Source: Achromobacter sp. Bel (GTDB lineage Bacteria > Pseudomonadota > Gammaproteobacteria > Burkholderiales > Burkholderiaceae_B). From it: a stretch of DNA of 64,000 nucleotides. The translations under genes were made by a program, and so were the position numbers. Shown in pieces: positions 45,016 to 57,893 of this stretch. The notes below the pieces were generated by a model. It did no database searches, was not told the origin of the DNA, and saw only the letters and a list, made by a program, of their open reading frames with translations. Every line of letters begins with the position of its first letter. The stretch's first letter is position 1. The stretch is taken from positions 16,955 through 80,954 of the forward strand of contig NZ_JABBJN010000031.1 of the NCBI RefSeq assembly GCF_012928505.1, given 5' to 3'.

Positions 45016-48000
45016 GTGAGTGGAAAGATCAGCAAGACATGGCTGGCAGTAGCCGGCGTTGTGGTTTTAGCAGGAGCCATCGGCGCGGGCTGGTGGATGG
45101 GCAAGGACCGCCAGGCGGTCGCGCCATCCCCCGTACCCGCGGCAACCTCTCCGGCGGCGAACCCATCGGCACCGGCTTCCGGCGACGCCAAACCGGCGTT
45201 GCCGGCCAGTGCGGTGGTCGGCTCGGCTGATCCCTTTGCTGCATTGACCTGCCAGCCGCGTCAATACAACGACACGCTGTCGCTCTCCGTCACGTTCACG
45301 CAACCGGTGGACGGCAAGGCGAACCTGGATAGTTTCCTCCAGGTGACCGACATCGGCTCCACGTCCGGCAAGGACGACCAGGACAGCGAATCCGCCGCCT
45401 CTCCGAACGATCAGCCGGCTTCGGTCAAGCCGGGCGACGCCGCGCCGAAGGGCAAGATCGTCAAGGGCAACTGGGTCGTGGGCGAGAACCCGCGCATGGT
45501 GTATTTCCCGTACATCCAGCCGCAGCGCAAGTACGCGATCACGGTGCGTTCGGGCCTGCCCGGCGTGGGCGACAAGGTCGTGCTGGCTGAATCGTCGAAT
45601 TGCGAGGTCAACACTCAGGCCATGCCGCCGTCGTTCTACTTCGCCAGCCGCGGCGTCGTGCTGCCGGCCGGCCAGAATGGCGGCCTGCCGGTGGCGACGG
45701 TCAACGTGTCCGAAGTCGACGTGCAGTTCCTGCGCGTGGCCCCGGACCGTGTGCCGGAACTGTTCGAAACCGTCCTGGGTATCGGCCGCAACACGGCAGC
45801 CCAGTCCGACGATGAAGAAGGCGGCTACGACGAAGAAGACGGCTGGCGCTATTCGGACAACCGCAGCCTGAAGGGCTCGGTCAGCAACTGGGACCTGGAC
45901 CGCCTGAATTCACTGACGACCAGCGTCTATCAAGGCCGTTTCCTGACCGACGACAAGCCCAACCGCCGCCATGTGACGTTCCTGCCGGTCGAAGGCGTGA
46001 AGGAACTGCAAGAGCCCGGCATCTACATCGCGGTGATGAGCCAACCCGGCCGCTTCCGCTACGAGTACCAGGTCACGTATTTCTATGTCAGCGATATCGG
46101 CCTGCATGCGCGCCGCTATACCGACCGCATCGAAGCCTATTCCGTGTCGTTGAAGACCGGCCAGGCCATTTCGGGCGCCACGTTTGAATTGGTGGACGGC
46201 GCCGGCAAGGCGCTGGCCAAGGCCGCCGCCGATGCGCAAGGCCATGTCCGTTTCGAAGGCAGTTTCACCAATGCGCGTGTCATCCGCGCGTCGCGCGACA
46301 AGGAAATGACCGTTCTGGCGCTGGCCGAGCCGGCGTTGGACCTGTCGGAATTCGACACCGGTGGCCATACCTCGCGCCCGAACAACTTGTTCGTCTACGC
46401 GGGCCGCAACCTGTATCGCCCCGGCGAAACGTTCAATGTGTCGGTGCTGCCGCGTGATCTGGACGGCCGCGTGCTGACCCCGGCGCCGCTGACCGCCACG
46501 ATCAAGCGCCCTGACGGCCGGGTGGTGCAGACCACCTTGTGGCAGCCCAAGAAAGACCTGGTGGGCTATGTCGAACGCGCGATCGAGCTGCCGCTGGATG
46601 CGCAGACCGGTTCGTGGCTGCTTGAGCTGCGGGTGGATCCCGCTTCGCGCGCGCCGGACGCGTCGTGGAAGTTCCAGGTCGAGGAATTCCTGCCCGAGCG
46701 CATGAAGATGGCGCTGACCTCCGAACAGGAAGTGCTGTCGATCGGCGACGACCTGACCGTCGATGTGCAGGGCGACTACCTGTATGGGGCGCCGGCCGCC
46801 GGCAATCGGTTGCTGTCGACCTTCCAGGTCAAGCGTGACCGCTTTGCGTTGGCCCAGCAATGGCCTGGCTTCATCTTCGGCGACGTGGCCGACGATTCGC
46901 GCCGCTCGTTCGGCGAGCTGCCGGAAACGGCGTTGGACGACAAGGGCCATGCGCAGTTGGAAGTCCCGTCGAGCACCGCCGGCACGCATTCGCCCATGAA
47001 GCTGCGGGTATCGGCCAGCCTGTTGGAATCCGGCGGCCGTCCGGTGGTGCGTTCTATCGAGCGCAGCGTCTGGCCCGCTGACAAGCTGATCGGTGTGCGT
47101 CCGCAATTCGACGGCGACGTGGCCCGCGAAAGCGCGCCCGCCACCTTTGAAGTGATCCGCGCAAATGCCCAAGGCAAGCTCGAACCGCTGGCCCAGGCCC
47201 AGATGCGCCTGTTCCGCGAAGAGCGCCAGTACTACTGGCGTTTCGATGACCAGCGCGGCTGGAACAGCGGCTATACCGAAACCGATGAACTGCTCGATTC
47301 GCGCGAGATCGCGCTGACCGACCGCGCCCAACTGACCGTTCCGGTCAAGTGGGGCCGCTACCGCCTGGAACTGACCGACCCGGAAACGGGCGAGACGATG
47401 CGCTACCGCTTCTATGCGGGCTGGAACGCGCAGGATGCCGACGCGATGGGCAACCGTCCGGACCGCGTCCAGATGAAGCTTGAAGGCGTGCCGGCCAAGC
47501 CGGGCGACACCGTCAAGGTGACGCTGACCCCGCCGCATGACGGCCAGGCCCTGGTGACGGTCGAAGGCGACCGCATGCTGTGGTCCACCTGGGTCGCCGT
47601 GAAGGCGACGGGCACCCAAGTTGAAATTCCCATCAGCAAGGACTGGAAGCGTCACGACCTGTACGTGTCTGCCGCCGTGTTCCGCCCGGGCAGCGAAGGC
47701 GACCGCGTGACCCCGGCGCGCGCGCTGGGCCTGGCGTTCCTGCCAATCGCCAGTGCCGAGCGCAAGCTGGACGTCAAGCTGACCGCGCCGCCCAAGGCCG
47801 TGCCGGAAAACAAGACGACCGTGCGCGTCAAGGTGGACGGCGCCCAGGGCAAGCAGGCCACGGTGACCCTGTCGGCCGTGGACGTCGGGATCCTGAACAT
47901 CAACCAGTACGCCACGCCGGATCCGTTGGACTTCTTCTTCGGCAAGCACCGTTACGCGCCCGAATTGCTGGACATGTACGGCAAGCTGATCGAAAAGATG

Positions 48001-50241
48001 GACGGCACCAAGGGCAAGCTGAAGTGGGGCGGTGACGCCGCCATGCGTGGCGACAGCAAGAGCCTGCCGAAGAAGGTCAAGCTGGTCGACCTGTTCTCGG
48101 GCCCGGTGACGTTGAACGCGCAGGGCGAAGCGGACATTCCGCTGGACCTGCCCGACTTCAACGGCACGCTGCGCCTGATGGCGGTGGCCTTCACGGCCGA
48201 CAACTACGGCAGCACCGACACCGAAATGGTGGTGGCGGCGCCGATCGTGGCCGAACTGAACACTCCGCGTTTCATCACCCCGGGCGACCAGGCGGCGATT
48301 GCGCTGGACGTGACCAACCTGAGCGGCGCCGAACAGAAGATCACGGTCAAGCTGGAAGCGCTGGACCCGCTGGCGATTCCGGACGGCGTGCGCACCTTGA
48401 CGCTGAAGGACAAGCAACGCACGACCCTGCGCTTTAATGCCACCACTACCGGCTCGTACGGCCTGGGCCTGATGCGCCTGACCGTCGACGGCCAGGGCGG
48501 CGGCAAGCCCGTGCATATCGTGCGCGAATCCGTGTTGCAGGTGCAGCCGGCCTATGCGGGCGAACGCCAGGTGCGCCGTCTGCGCCTGAACCCGGGCGAG
48601 TCGAATACGCCGCAGGCGTCGTGGGTGTCTTCGTACTATCCGGATTCGGCCTTGATCAGCATGACGGTGTCGAACCGTCCGCCGTTCAACGTCAATCGCC
48701 TGGTCGAAGGCCTGCTCGCCTATCCGTACGGTTGCACCGAGCAGACCATCAGCCGCGCCTTGCCGTGGGTGCTGATCGACGAAGACGTTGCCAAGCAGTT
48801 CGGCCTGAAGCCGCGTTCGCAGACGGAGCGCGCCACCCAGGTCTCGGGCGCGATCGCCCGCCTGTCGGGCATGCGCAACGCCGTGGGTTCCTACAACCTG
48901 TGGAGCGGTTCGACGTCCCGCGACGTCTGGCTGACGGCTTACGCCGTGGGCTTCCTGCAAGATGCCCGCGACAAGGGCTTTGAAGTGCCGGAAGCCACAC
49001 TGGACCGTTCGCGTCAGTGGCTGCTGGAGCAAGTGCAGCAGACGTCGAATGGTTTCGGCACGTGGTCGGTGAACCTGCGCCGCAATGTCGAGGCAGGCCG
49101 CATCGACGGCAGCGACGCCAACATCCTGCGCGAAGATCATCGCCGCTTTGCCGGCCTGTCGACCGCGGTGCTGGCACTGGCCCGCGACAAGAAGGCGCCG
49201 TTGTCCACGGTCCGCCAACTGTTCGACAACTACCAGGAGCGCGCGCGTTCGCCGCTGCCGCTGATCCAGTTGGCGGCCGCATTCAAGCTGATGGGTGACG
49301 AAGGGCGCATGAAGTCCGCGCTGGACGCCGCCATGACGCGCGAGTACGGCTTCCCGCGCCGCAACTACAACGCCTATTACGACGAATGGCTGGGCGACTA
49401 CGGCAGCAGCGTGCGTGATTACTCGCTGGCATATGCGCTGGCCAACCAGTACGGCTTGAAGCACGAGCGCCTGGAAAACCTGCTGACGCAGTTGACGGCC
49501 CGCCTGGGCAACCGCTCGTACCTGTCGACGCAGGAAAGGATGTCGCTGTTGCTGGCCGCGCGTGCGATCGGCGGCGACAAGGGCTCCCCGTGGGAAGCCT
49601 CGCTGACCGTCAACGGCGCGCACAAGCCGCTGGACGGCGGCAAGAGCGACCAGACGGTGGCGCTGTCGGCGGCGGACCTGGCGAATACGCAACTGGTCAA
49701 CACCGGTTCGCAATCGCTGTTCGTTGAATACGACATCCAGGGCAGCCCGACGGTTGCGCCCAAGCCGCGCAACGACGTCATCCAGTTGAAGCGCGGCTGG
49801 TACCGCCCCGACGGCAAACCGTGGGACGGCGGCACCTTGCAGACGGGCGACATGCTGGTGGTGTGGGTGCAGGCCTCGGCCAACCAGAGCATCCCCGATG
49901 CCCTGATCGAGGACCGCGTGCCCGCGGGCTTCGAAGTCGAGAACCTGAACCTGTCGCAGAGTCCCGAGATGCAGGAATGGACGATCGGCGGGCGCCGTGT
50001 GGCGGAAGCGATGTCCGACTCCAACATCAAGCATCGCGAATTCCGTGACGACCGTTACGTGGCCGCCGTGTCCCTGGGCCGCGGCAAGGTGGACGTGTTC
50101 TATCTGGTGCGCGTCGTGACGCCGGGCCGCTTTGCGGTGCCGTCGACGGTGGCCGAGGACATGTACCGTCCGGAAATCCGCGGCGTGGGTGAGCAGTGGA
50201 GCACGGTCGACATCCGCGATCGCGGCGCCAAGCGTCCTTGA
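45016..50241 (+). CDS. Bacterial alpha-2-macroglobulin with thioester (YfhM type)
   Basis: Very large (1741 aa) envelope protein that is thought to trap foreign proteases in the periplasm. An uncleaved-looking N-terminal anchor (TWLAVAGVVVLAGAIGAGWW, about 8-27) without a lipobox replaces the lipoprotein signal of E. coli YfhM. A long series of MG-type beta domains follows, including the A2M bait-region part (VDLFSGPVTLNAQGEADIPL, then DLPDFNGTLRLMAVAF), then the thioester motif GCTEQ with C1240 and Q1243, and the alpha/alpha toroid TED domain. Start is GTG with GGCGGAGGGG upstream. It overlaps the pbpC start. Pairing with a PBP1C gene is the usual arrangement and points to coupled peptidoglycan repair and protease defence. 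Confidence 0.92.
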   Translation: MSGKISKTWLAVAGVVVLAGAIGAGWWMGKDRQAVAPSPVPAATSPAANPSAPASGDAKPALPASAVVGSADPFAALTCQPRQYNDTLSLSVTFTQPVDGKANLDSFLQVTDIGSTSGKDDQDSESAASPNDQPASVKPGDAAPKGKIVKGNWVVGENPRMVYFPYIQPQRKYAITVRSGLPGVGDKVVLAESSNCEVNTQAMPPSFYFASRGVVLPAGQNGGLPVATVNVSEVDVQFLRVAPDRVPELFETVLGIGRNTAAQSDDEEGGYDEEDGWRYSDNRSLKGSVSNWDLDRLNSLTTSVYQGRFLTDDKPNRRHVTFLPVEGVKELQEPGIYIAVMSQPGRFRYEYQVTYFYVSDIGLHARRYTDRIEAYSVSLKTGQAISGATFELVDGAGKALAKAAADAQGHVRFEGSFTNARVIRASRDKEMTVLALAEPALDLSEFDTGGHTSRPNNLFVYAGRNLYRPGETFNVSVLPRDLDGRVLTPAPLTATIKRPDGRVVQTTLWQPKKDLVGYVERAIELPLDAQTGSWLLELRVDPASRAPDASWKFQVEEFLPERMKMALTSEQEVLSIGDDLTVDVQGDYLYGAPAAGNRLLSTFQVKRDRFALAQQWPGFIFGDVADDSRRSFGELPETALDDKGHAQLEVPSSTAGTHSPMKLRVSASLLESGGRPVVRSIERSVWPADKLIGVRPQFDGDVARESAPATFEVIRANAQGKLEPLAQAQMRLFREERQYYWRFDDQRGWNSGYTETDELLDSREIALTDRAQLTVPVKWGRYRLELTDPETGETMRYRFYAGWNAQDADAMGNRPDRVQMKLEGVPAKPGDTVKVTLTPPHDGQALVTVEGDRMLWSTWVAVKATGTQVEIPISKDWKRHDLYVSAAVFRPGSEGDRVTPARALGLAFLPIASAERKLDVKLTAPPKAVPENKTTVRVKVDGAQGKQATVTLSAVDVGILNINQYATPDPLDFFFGKHRYAPELLDMYGKLIEKMDGTKGKLKWGGDAAMRGDSKSLPKKVKLVDLFSGPVTLNAQGEADIPLDLPDFNGTLRLMAVAFTADNYGSTDTEMVVAAPIVAELNTPRFITPGDQAAIALDVTNLSGAEQKITVKLEALDPLAIPDGVRTLTLKDKQRTTLRFNATTTGSYGLGLMRLTVDGQGGGKPVHIVRESVLQVQPAYAGERQVRRLRLNPGESNTPQASWVSSYYPDSALISMTVSNRPPFNVNRLVEGLLAYPYGCTEQTISRALPWVLIDEDVAKQFGLKPRSQTERATQVSGAIARLSGMRNAVGSYNLWSGSTSRDVWLTAYAVGFLQDARDKGFEVPEATLDRSRQWLLEQVQQTSNGFGTWSVNLRRNVEAGRIDGSDANILREDHRRFAGLSTAVLALARDKKAPLSTVRQLFDNYQERARSPLPLIQLAAAFKLMGDEGRMKSALDAAMTREYGFPRRNYNAYYDEWLGDYGSSVRDYSLAYALANQYGLKHERLENLLTQLTARLGNRSYLSTQERMSLLLAARAIGGDKGSPWEASLTVNGAHKPLDGGKSDQTVALSAADLANTQLVNTGSQSLFVEYDIQGSPTVAPKPRNDVIQLKRGWYRPDGKPWDGGTLQTGDMLVVWVQASANQSIPDALIEDRVPAGFEVENLNLSQSPEMQEWTIGGRRVAEAMSDSNIKHREFRDDRYVAAVSLGRGKVDVFYLVRVVTPGRFAVPSTVAEDMYRPEIRGVGEQWSTVDIRDRGAKRP

Positions 50242-52457
50242 CCGCCGCCGCCACCCCCGCGACGAGCGCCCAGCGCGCCCGTCGCTGGCGGCGGCGCGGC
50301 ATCATCGCGGCCAGCGTGTTGTTTGCGCTGGCCGCGTTGTTATTCGTGCTGGACCGCCTGTATCCGCTTCCCGCCATCGACTCCGGGGGGGCGGCGGTCG
50401 TCATCGCCGCCGACGGCACGCCGCTGCGCAACTATCCCAGCCGCGACGGCATCTGGCGCTACCCGGTCAAGCCGGACCAGGTGTCGCCCAGCTATCTGGA
50501 CACCTTGCTGACTTACGAGGATCGCTGGTTCTACTGGCACCCGGGGGTGAATCCAGTGGCGCTCGCGCGCGCGGGCTGGCAATGGGCCACCAACCGCCGC
50601 ATCGTGTCGGGCGGATCGACCCTGACCATGCAGGTCGCGCGGCTGATCGATCCGCAGTTGGCCGGCAAGCCGTCGCGGTCGATGTCCGCGAAATTGCGGC
50701 AAGCCTGGCGCGCCGTGCAGTTGGAAATGCACTACAGCAAGGACGAGATCCTGTCCTTGTATCTGACCCACGCCCCCATGGGCGGTATCGTGGAAGGCGT
50801 GGAAATGGGGTCGCGGTTGTGGCTGGGCAAGCCTGCCCGCGACCTGAGCCCGGCAGAGGCGGCCATGCTGACCGCTTTGCCCCAGGCGCCGTCGCGCCTG
50901 CGTCCCGACCGCCATCCCGAAGCCGCCCAGGCCGCCCGCGACAAGGTGCTGGACCGGATGGCCGAGCTGGGCCGCTGGACGCCGGCGCAGGTTGCCGACG
51001 CCAAGATCGAAACTGTGATCGCGCCGCCGTTGCGGGCGCGCTGGCTGGCGCCGCTTGCCGCCCAGCGCCTGCTGCAAGAGGCGGGCAGCCGATCGGCCAA
51101 ACGCCGCCCGGGGGATCGCCCGCCGCTGGTGGCCTCCACGCTGGACGCCGACATGCAGGCCGCGGTGGAACGCATGTTGCTGGACCGTGTCGACAGCCTG
51201 CCGCCCAAGGTGTCGATGGCCGTGCTGGTCATGGACAACGATACGCTTGAGGTCAAGGCCTACGCCGGATCCGCCGATTTTTCCGACGATACCCGTTACG
51301 CCCATGTGGATATGGTGCGCGGCGTGCGTTCGCCGGGTTCTACTCTGAAGCCGTTTTTGTACGCGCAAGCGCTGGATGAAGGCCTGATCCATTCCGAAAG
51401 CCTGCTGATCGACGCGCCCATGTCGTTCGGCGGCTACGCGCCGGGCAATTTCCAGGCGGCGTTTTCGGGGCCGATCAGTGTGGCGCAGGCGCTGCAGCGG
51501 TCGCTGAATGTGCCGGCCGTGGACCTGCTGGACCGTGTCGGGCCCGTCAGTTTTGCCTCGGCGATGCTGGCCGGCGGGGTGCGGTTACGTTTGCCTGCGG
51601 GCGCCGCACCGAATTTGAGCTTGATTTTGGGCGGGGGCGGCACCACATTGGAAGAACTGGTCGGCGCTTATCGGGCGTTGGCCCGGGGCGGGATCTCCGG
51701 CCGGCCTCGCCTGCGGGCGGAGCAGCCTCGGATCGAGTCCCGTATGATGAGTGCTGGAGCCGCCTGGATCGTCCGCGATATCCTGGAAGGCGGTGGGCAT
51801 CCCGACCGGCCTTTCTACCAGTCGGGCAGCCCGGCCCGGCGGCTGGCCTGGAAAACCGGGACCAGTTTCGGATTCCGGGATGCCTGGGCGATCGGAGTGA
51901 CCGACAGATGGACGCTTGGCGTCTGGGTCGGGCGCCCGGATGGCACGCCGAACCCCGGATTTTTCGGGGCGAATGTGGCAGCGCCGCTACTGCAGGATAT
52001 TGTGGCGGCGTTACCGGAAGGGGCGCAGCAGGTGCGCAGCCGGCCCGAAACGGTGCAGGCGGCAGTCACATGCTGGCCATTGGGTTACAGGCTGGGCAGC
52101 GTGCCCTCGGGGGAATGCCCCGAACAGCGCGCGGCCTGGCTGCTGAATGATACGGCGCCGCCGTCTTTTGCCGGCTACGCCGACGCCACGCAGGGGCCTT
52201 TGCGCCTGGGTGGCGTGGCGAACGGTTCGGTGCTGCGGCCCGTGCCCGGCAGCCGGCAGGTGGCGCTGGATGTGGATGTGCAGGGCGCCGAAGGCGACGT
52301 GTGGTGGATGCTTGACGGGCGCGTGGTGAATCACGGCGCGTCGAGTCATTCGTTTAAATTAGTGCTGGCACAAGACGGCCGGTATACGCTTACCGTCATG
52401 GACACACAAGGCCGCCACGATAGCGTGGTTTTTGAAATCGCTGGCGTTACGCCATGA
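50196..52457 (+). CDS. pbpC: Penicillin-binding protein 1C (glycosyltransferase/transpeptidase)
   Basis: Bifunctional class A PBP of 753 aa. TM anchor at about 36-53, glycosyltransferase domain with catalytic E108 in TYEDRWFYWHPGVNP and GGSTLTMQVARLI, transpeptidase domain with the active serine in SPGSTLKP (S382-K385), SLN (RSLNVPAVD) and KTGTSFGFRDAW, and a C-terminal PBP1C-type beta domain (GRYTLTVMDTQG). The GTG at 50196 follows GGTGAG and overlaps the macroglobulin gene by 46 bases. A TTG at 50238 overlapping its stop is possible. Confidence 0.93.
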   Translation: MEHGRHPRSRRQASLTAAATPATSAQRARRWRRRGIIAASVLFALAALLFVLDRLYPLPAIDSGGAAVVIAADGTPLRNYPSRDGIWRYPVKPDQVSPSYLDTLLTYEDRWFYWHPGVNPVALARAGWQWATNRRIVSGGSTLTMQVARLIDPQLAGKPSRSMSAKLRQAWRAVQLEMHYSKDEILSLYLTHAPMGGIVEGVEMGSRLWLGKPARDLSPAEAAMLTALPQAPSRLRPDRHPEAAQAARDKVLDRMAELGRWTPAQVADAKIETVIAPPLRARWLAPLAAQRLLQEAGSRSAKRRPGDRPPLVASTLDADMQAAVERMLLDRVDSLPPKVSMAVLVMDNDTLEVKAYAGSADFSDDTRYAHVDMVRGVRSPGSTLKPFLYAQALDEGLIHSESLLIDAPMSFGGYAPGNFQAAFSGPISVAQALQRSLNVPAVDLLDRVGPVSFASAMLAGGVRLRLPAGAAPNLSLILGGGGTTLEELVGAYRALARGGISGRPRLRAEQPRIESRMMSAGAAWIVRDILEGGGHPDRPFYQSGSPARRLAWKTGTSFGFRDAWAIGVTDRWTLGVWVGRPDGTPNPGFFGANVAAPLLQDIVAALPEGAQQVRSRPETVQAAVTCWPLGYRLGSVPSGECPEQRAAWLLNDTAPPSFAGYADATQGPLRLGGVANGSVLRPVPGSRQVALDVDVQGAEGDVWWMLDGRVVNHGASSHSFKLVLAQDGRYTLTVMDTQGRHDSVVFEIAGVTP

Positions 52458-52512
52458 TCGGCATAGAATATGAATCGTGTATTTGACCGCTTCGATGCAA
52501 TACGGAGGAAGC

Positions 52513-54824
<2,312 letters not shown>

Positions 54825-54825
<1 letters not shown>

Positions 54826-56165
54826 TGACCGCGGATCACCAGCCGCTGATCGAGTGCGAACACTGCGCAAGCGTTTATCGCCGACATCAGCTTGAACCTG
54901 GAGAGACTGCCAATTGCGCCCGCTGTGGAGCCATACTCTGGCGATACAGCGGGCTTACTTTGTCCAATTGGCTGGCCCTCGCCATCTCCGCCCTGATCAT
55001 CTTCGGGGTGGCCAACGCCTATCCGGTCGCTTCCATGTCCGTTCAGGGCATGTTGCAGCAAGCGTCCTTGCTGGATGCTATTTCCATCACCTGGCGCCAA
55101 GGCCATTGGGTGGTCGCCGTCATGACGGGTCTGGCCGGTTTTGCATTGCCGCTGCTGCAACTGACGGTGCTGCTCTGGGTGCTGGGGCCCTTGTCGCAAG
55201 GCCGCGAGCCTGCCGCGTTCCGAGGCGCGATGCGCCTGCTGGGCGCGCTGCGGCCATGGTGCATGGTGCCCGTGTTCCTGCTGGGCGTGCTGGTCGCGGT
55301 GGTGAAGCTGGCCGGGATGGCGGCGGTGTCGCCGGGCATCGGACTGGGCGCCTTCGGCGTGTTGACCATTTTCCTGACGATGCTGGGGCGGCTGTCGCCG
55401 CATGTGTTGTGGCGTTATGCGGAATCGTCGGGCGTGGTGCCCGTGCATGTCCCCGAAAGCACGCCGGACACGGTGCTGGCCGGCTGCCATGTCTGCGGCC
55501 AGGTGCAGGCGCTGCCGCGTGATGCGGACCCCGAAGAAGAACACCATTGCGTGCGCTGCGACGCAGTCGTGCACTATCGCAAACCGGACCATCTGGCCCG
55601 CACCTGGGCGCTACTGCTGGCGGCGGTGGTGTTCTACATTCCCGCCAACGTGCTGCCGGTCATGCAGGTCAGTTCGGTCCTGGGCGACAGTGCCCACACC
55701 ATCCTGGGCGGTGTGGTCGAGCTATGGCAGATGGGGTCCTGGGACATTGCGCTGATCGTCTTCATTGCGAGCGTGGCGGTGCCCCTGACCAAATTGCTGG
55801 CGTTGATCCTGCTGCTGCTGACCGAACAATGGCGCAGCACGACCAATTTGCGCCCGCGCACCCGCTTGTATCAAATGGTCGAGTTCATCGGCCAGTGGTC
55901 GATGCTGGACGTTTTTGTCGTTATATTGCTGGCGGCCCTGGCCGATTTCCAGGGACTGATGGAAATCAGCGCTGGGGCGGGCGCCGCGGCCTTTGGCGTG
56001 GTGGTGATTCTGACCATGCTGGCCGCCATGAGTTTCGACCTGAGGCGCAGCTGGGATCTGGAAGACGAGAGCGAGATCGACGCGCCTGAGGTCGAGGGAA
56101 GCGCTCCCCCGGCGCGGGCGCGGCAGCAAGCGCCGCGGCAAGTGGCGCCGGTAACAAGCAAATAA
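54825..56165 (+). CDS. pqiA: Paraquat-inducible protein A (intermembrane lipid transport, inner membrane)
   Basis: Inner-membrane protein of 446 aa with two similar halves. Each half begins with a zinc-ribbon-like Cys pair set (CEHCASVYRRHQ to CARCG, and CHVCGQVQALPR to CVRCD) and carries four hydrophobic segments with the PqiA pattern (ANAYPVASMSVQG; ANVLPVMQVSSVLGD). It is the membrane partner of the PqiB tunnel. The ATG overlaps the clpA TGA, so the two are translationally coupled. The C-terminal tail is Ala/Arg/Pro-rich and disordered. Confidence 0.93.
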
Positions 56166-56217
56166 GTGGGCTCGCAGCAACCGTGGTTCCCCACTCAAGA
56201 AGAAAAAAGGAAATTTG

Positions 56218-57888
56218 ATGTCCGACCAAGCTCCTGGATCCGGTGAGGAAAAGCAGTACCAATCGCCGACCATCACGCGCAAGCAGAAGAGCCGGATCTC
56301 ATGGATCTGGCTGGTGCCGATCGTGGCTGCGCTGATGGGCATATCGCTGGTCGTGCGCACTTGGATGCAGGCCGGTCCCGACATCTCCATTTCGTTCAAT
56401 ACGGCCGATGGGCTGGAAGTGGGCAAGACCCAGTTGCGCTACAAAGACGTGAACATCGGTACCGTCAAATCCATCGGCTTCAACGAAGACCGCAGCAAGG
56501 TGGTTGTGCAGGCCGAATTGGCCAAGGACGTGGCCGATCTGGCGCGCGAGGGCACCAATTTCTGGGTGGTCCGGCCACGGCTGGACGTGAGCGGCGTGTC
56601 GGGCCTGGGCACCTTGTTGTCGGGCGCGTATATCGGCGTGGACGCGGTTGAAGGCAAGAACGGCTCCACCACCAAGGCGACCAAGCTGCATTTCGAAGGG
56701 CTGGAGATTCCGCCCGCGGTCACGCATGACCGCGCCGGCAAGCGCTTCATGCTGAAGGCGTCGGATCTGGGGTCGCTGGACATCGGTTCACCGGTTTATT
56801 TCCGCCGCATCAATGTGGGCCGCGTCATCGGCTATGCGCTGGACAAGACGGGCGGTGCCGTGAATGTCGAAGTGTTCGTGGACGCGCCGAACGACAAGTT
56901 CGTGACCAACGGCACGCGCTTCTGGAATGCCAGTGGGGTGGACTTCAGCGTCAACGCGGACGGACTGAAGGTGCGCACGCAGTCTCTCGTGTCGATGGCG
57001 GTGGGCGGCGTGGCGTTCGAGCCCGTCCAAAGCGCGCGCGACGGGGCCTCGCCGGCGCCCGCCGATGCCAAATTCGACTTGTATCCCACGGAGTCGGCCG
57101 CCAAGGCCAATCCGGACGGCGAAGCCTTCCCGATTCGCATGCGCTTCGACCAGTCGATCCGCGGGCTGGCGGTCGGCGCGCCGATCGACTTCAGCGGTAT
57201 CACGCTGGGCAACGTTACGCAGATCAACCTGGACTTCGACCCGGTCTCCAAGCGCTTTTATTCGCTGGTGGACGCCACGCTGTATCCGGAACGCCTGGGC
57301 CGCGTGTACGAAGAAGTGCGCGAGCGGGCGGCGAAGGAAGGCGACGTGGCCGGCAACCGCTTGCTGGGCGTGATGATCAAGCACGGATTGCGCGCGCAGT
57401 TGCGCACGTCCAACTTGCTGACCGGCCAGTTGTACGTCGTGCTGGATGATTTCCCGAATGCCAAGCCGGTGGAGTTCAAGCCGTCCGATCCGGCCATCAT
57501 CCCGACGATTCCGGGCAATCTGGACCAGTTGCAGCAGCAGGTCAGCAATATCGTCGCCAAGATCGAGAAGATTCCGTTCGACAAAATCGGCGAAGACCTG
57601 CGTACGACGTTGTCCAGCACGTCCAAGCTGATGAACCGCCTGGACAAGCAGGTGGCGCCGGAAGCGCAGAGCATGCTGAAGCAGGCCAGGGAATCGATGG
57701 CGAACATCAATGCGATGCTGGCCTCGGACGCGTCCTTGCCGGTCAATACCGAAAAGGCGATGCAGGAACTGAGCCGCGCGGCGCGTTCGCTGCGGGCGTT
57801 GGCCGATTTCCTGCAATCGAACCCTGAAGCTTTGCTGCGTGGCCGCGGCAATGACCCGATTCCCGGCGCAGGCCCTGTCAGGAACTGA
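56218..57888 (+). CDS. pqiB: MCE-family lipid-transport tunnel protein PqiB
   Basis: Periplasm-spanning protein of 556 aa: a single N-terminal TM (ISWIWLVPIVAALMGISLVV, about 24-43), then repeated MCE/MlaD domains (SISFNTADGLEVGKTQLRYK with GTVKSIGF; FMLKASDLGSLDIGSPVYFR with GRVIGY; IRMRFDQSIRGLAVGAPIDF with GNVTQINLD) and a long C-terminal alpha-helical region (about 420-540) that forms the needle. Three MCE domains and this length agree with E. coli PqiB. AAAGGAAAT precedes the ATG. Confidence 0.94.
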   Translation: MSDQAPGSGEEKQYQSPTITRKQKSRISWIWLVPIVAALMGISLVVRTWMQAGPDISISFNTADGLEVGKTQLRYKDVNIGTVKSIGFNEDRSKVVVQAELAKDVADLAREGTNFWVVRPRLDVSGVSGLGTLLSGAYIGVDAVEGKNGSTTKATKLHFEGLEIPPAVTHDRAGKRFMLKASDLGSLDIGSPVYFRRINVGRVIGYALDKTGGAVNVEVFVDAPNDKFVTNGTRFWNASGVDFSVNADGLKVRTQSLVSMAVGGVAFEPVQSARDGASPAPADAKFDLYPTESAAKANPDGEAFPIRMRFDQSIRGLAVGAPIDFSGITLGNVTQINLDFDPVSKRFYSLVDATLYPERLGRVYEEVRERAAKEGDVAGNRLLGVMIKHGLRAQLRTSNLLTGQLYVVLDDFPNAKPVEFKPSDPAIIPTIPGNLDQLQQQVSNIVAKIEKIPFDKIGEDLRTTLSSTSKLMNRLDKQVAPEAQSMLKQARESMANINAMLASDASLPVNTEKAMQELSRAARSLRALADFLQSNPEALLRGRGNDPIPGAGPVRN

Positions 57889-57893
57889 AGAAC

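Noticed and set aside
45910..50034. 1374-codon open frame on the minus strand, antisense to the macroglobulin gene
   Set aside because: It is a shadow of GC-rich codon use on the other strand: very high Arg, His, Gln and Ala, no recognisable domain, no ribosome site. The plus-strand frame has clear macroglobulin domains and the thioester.
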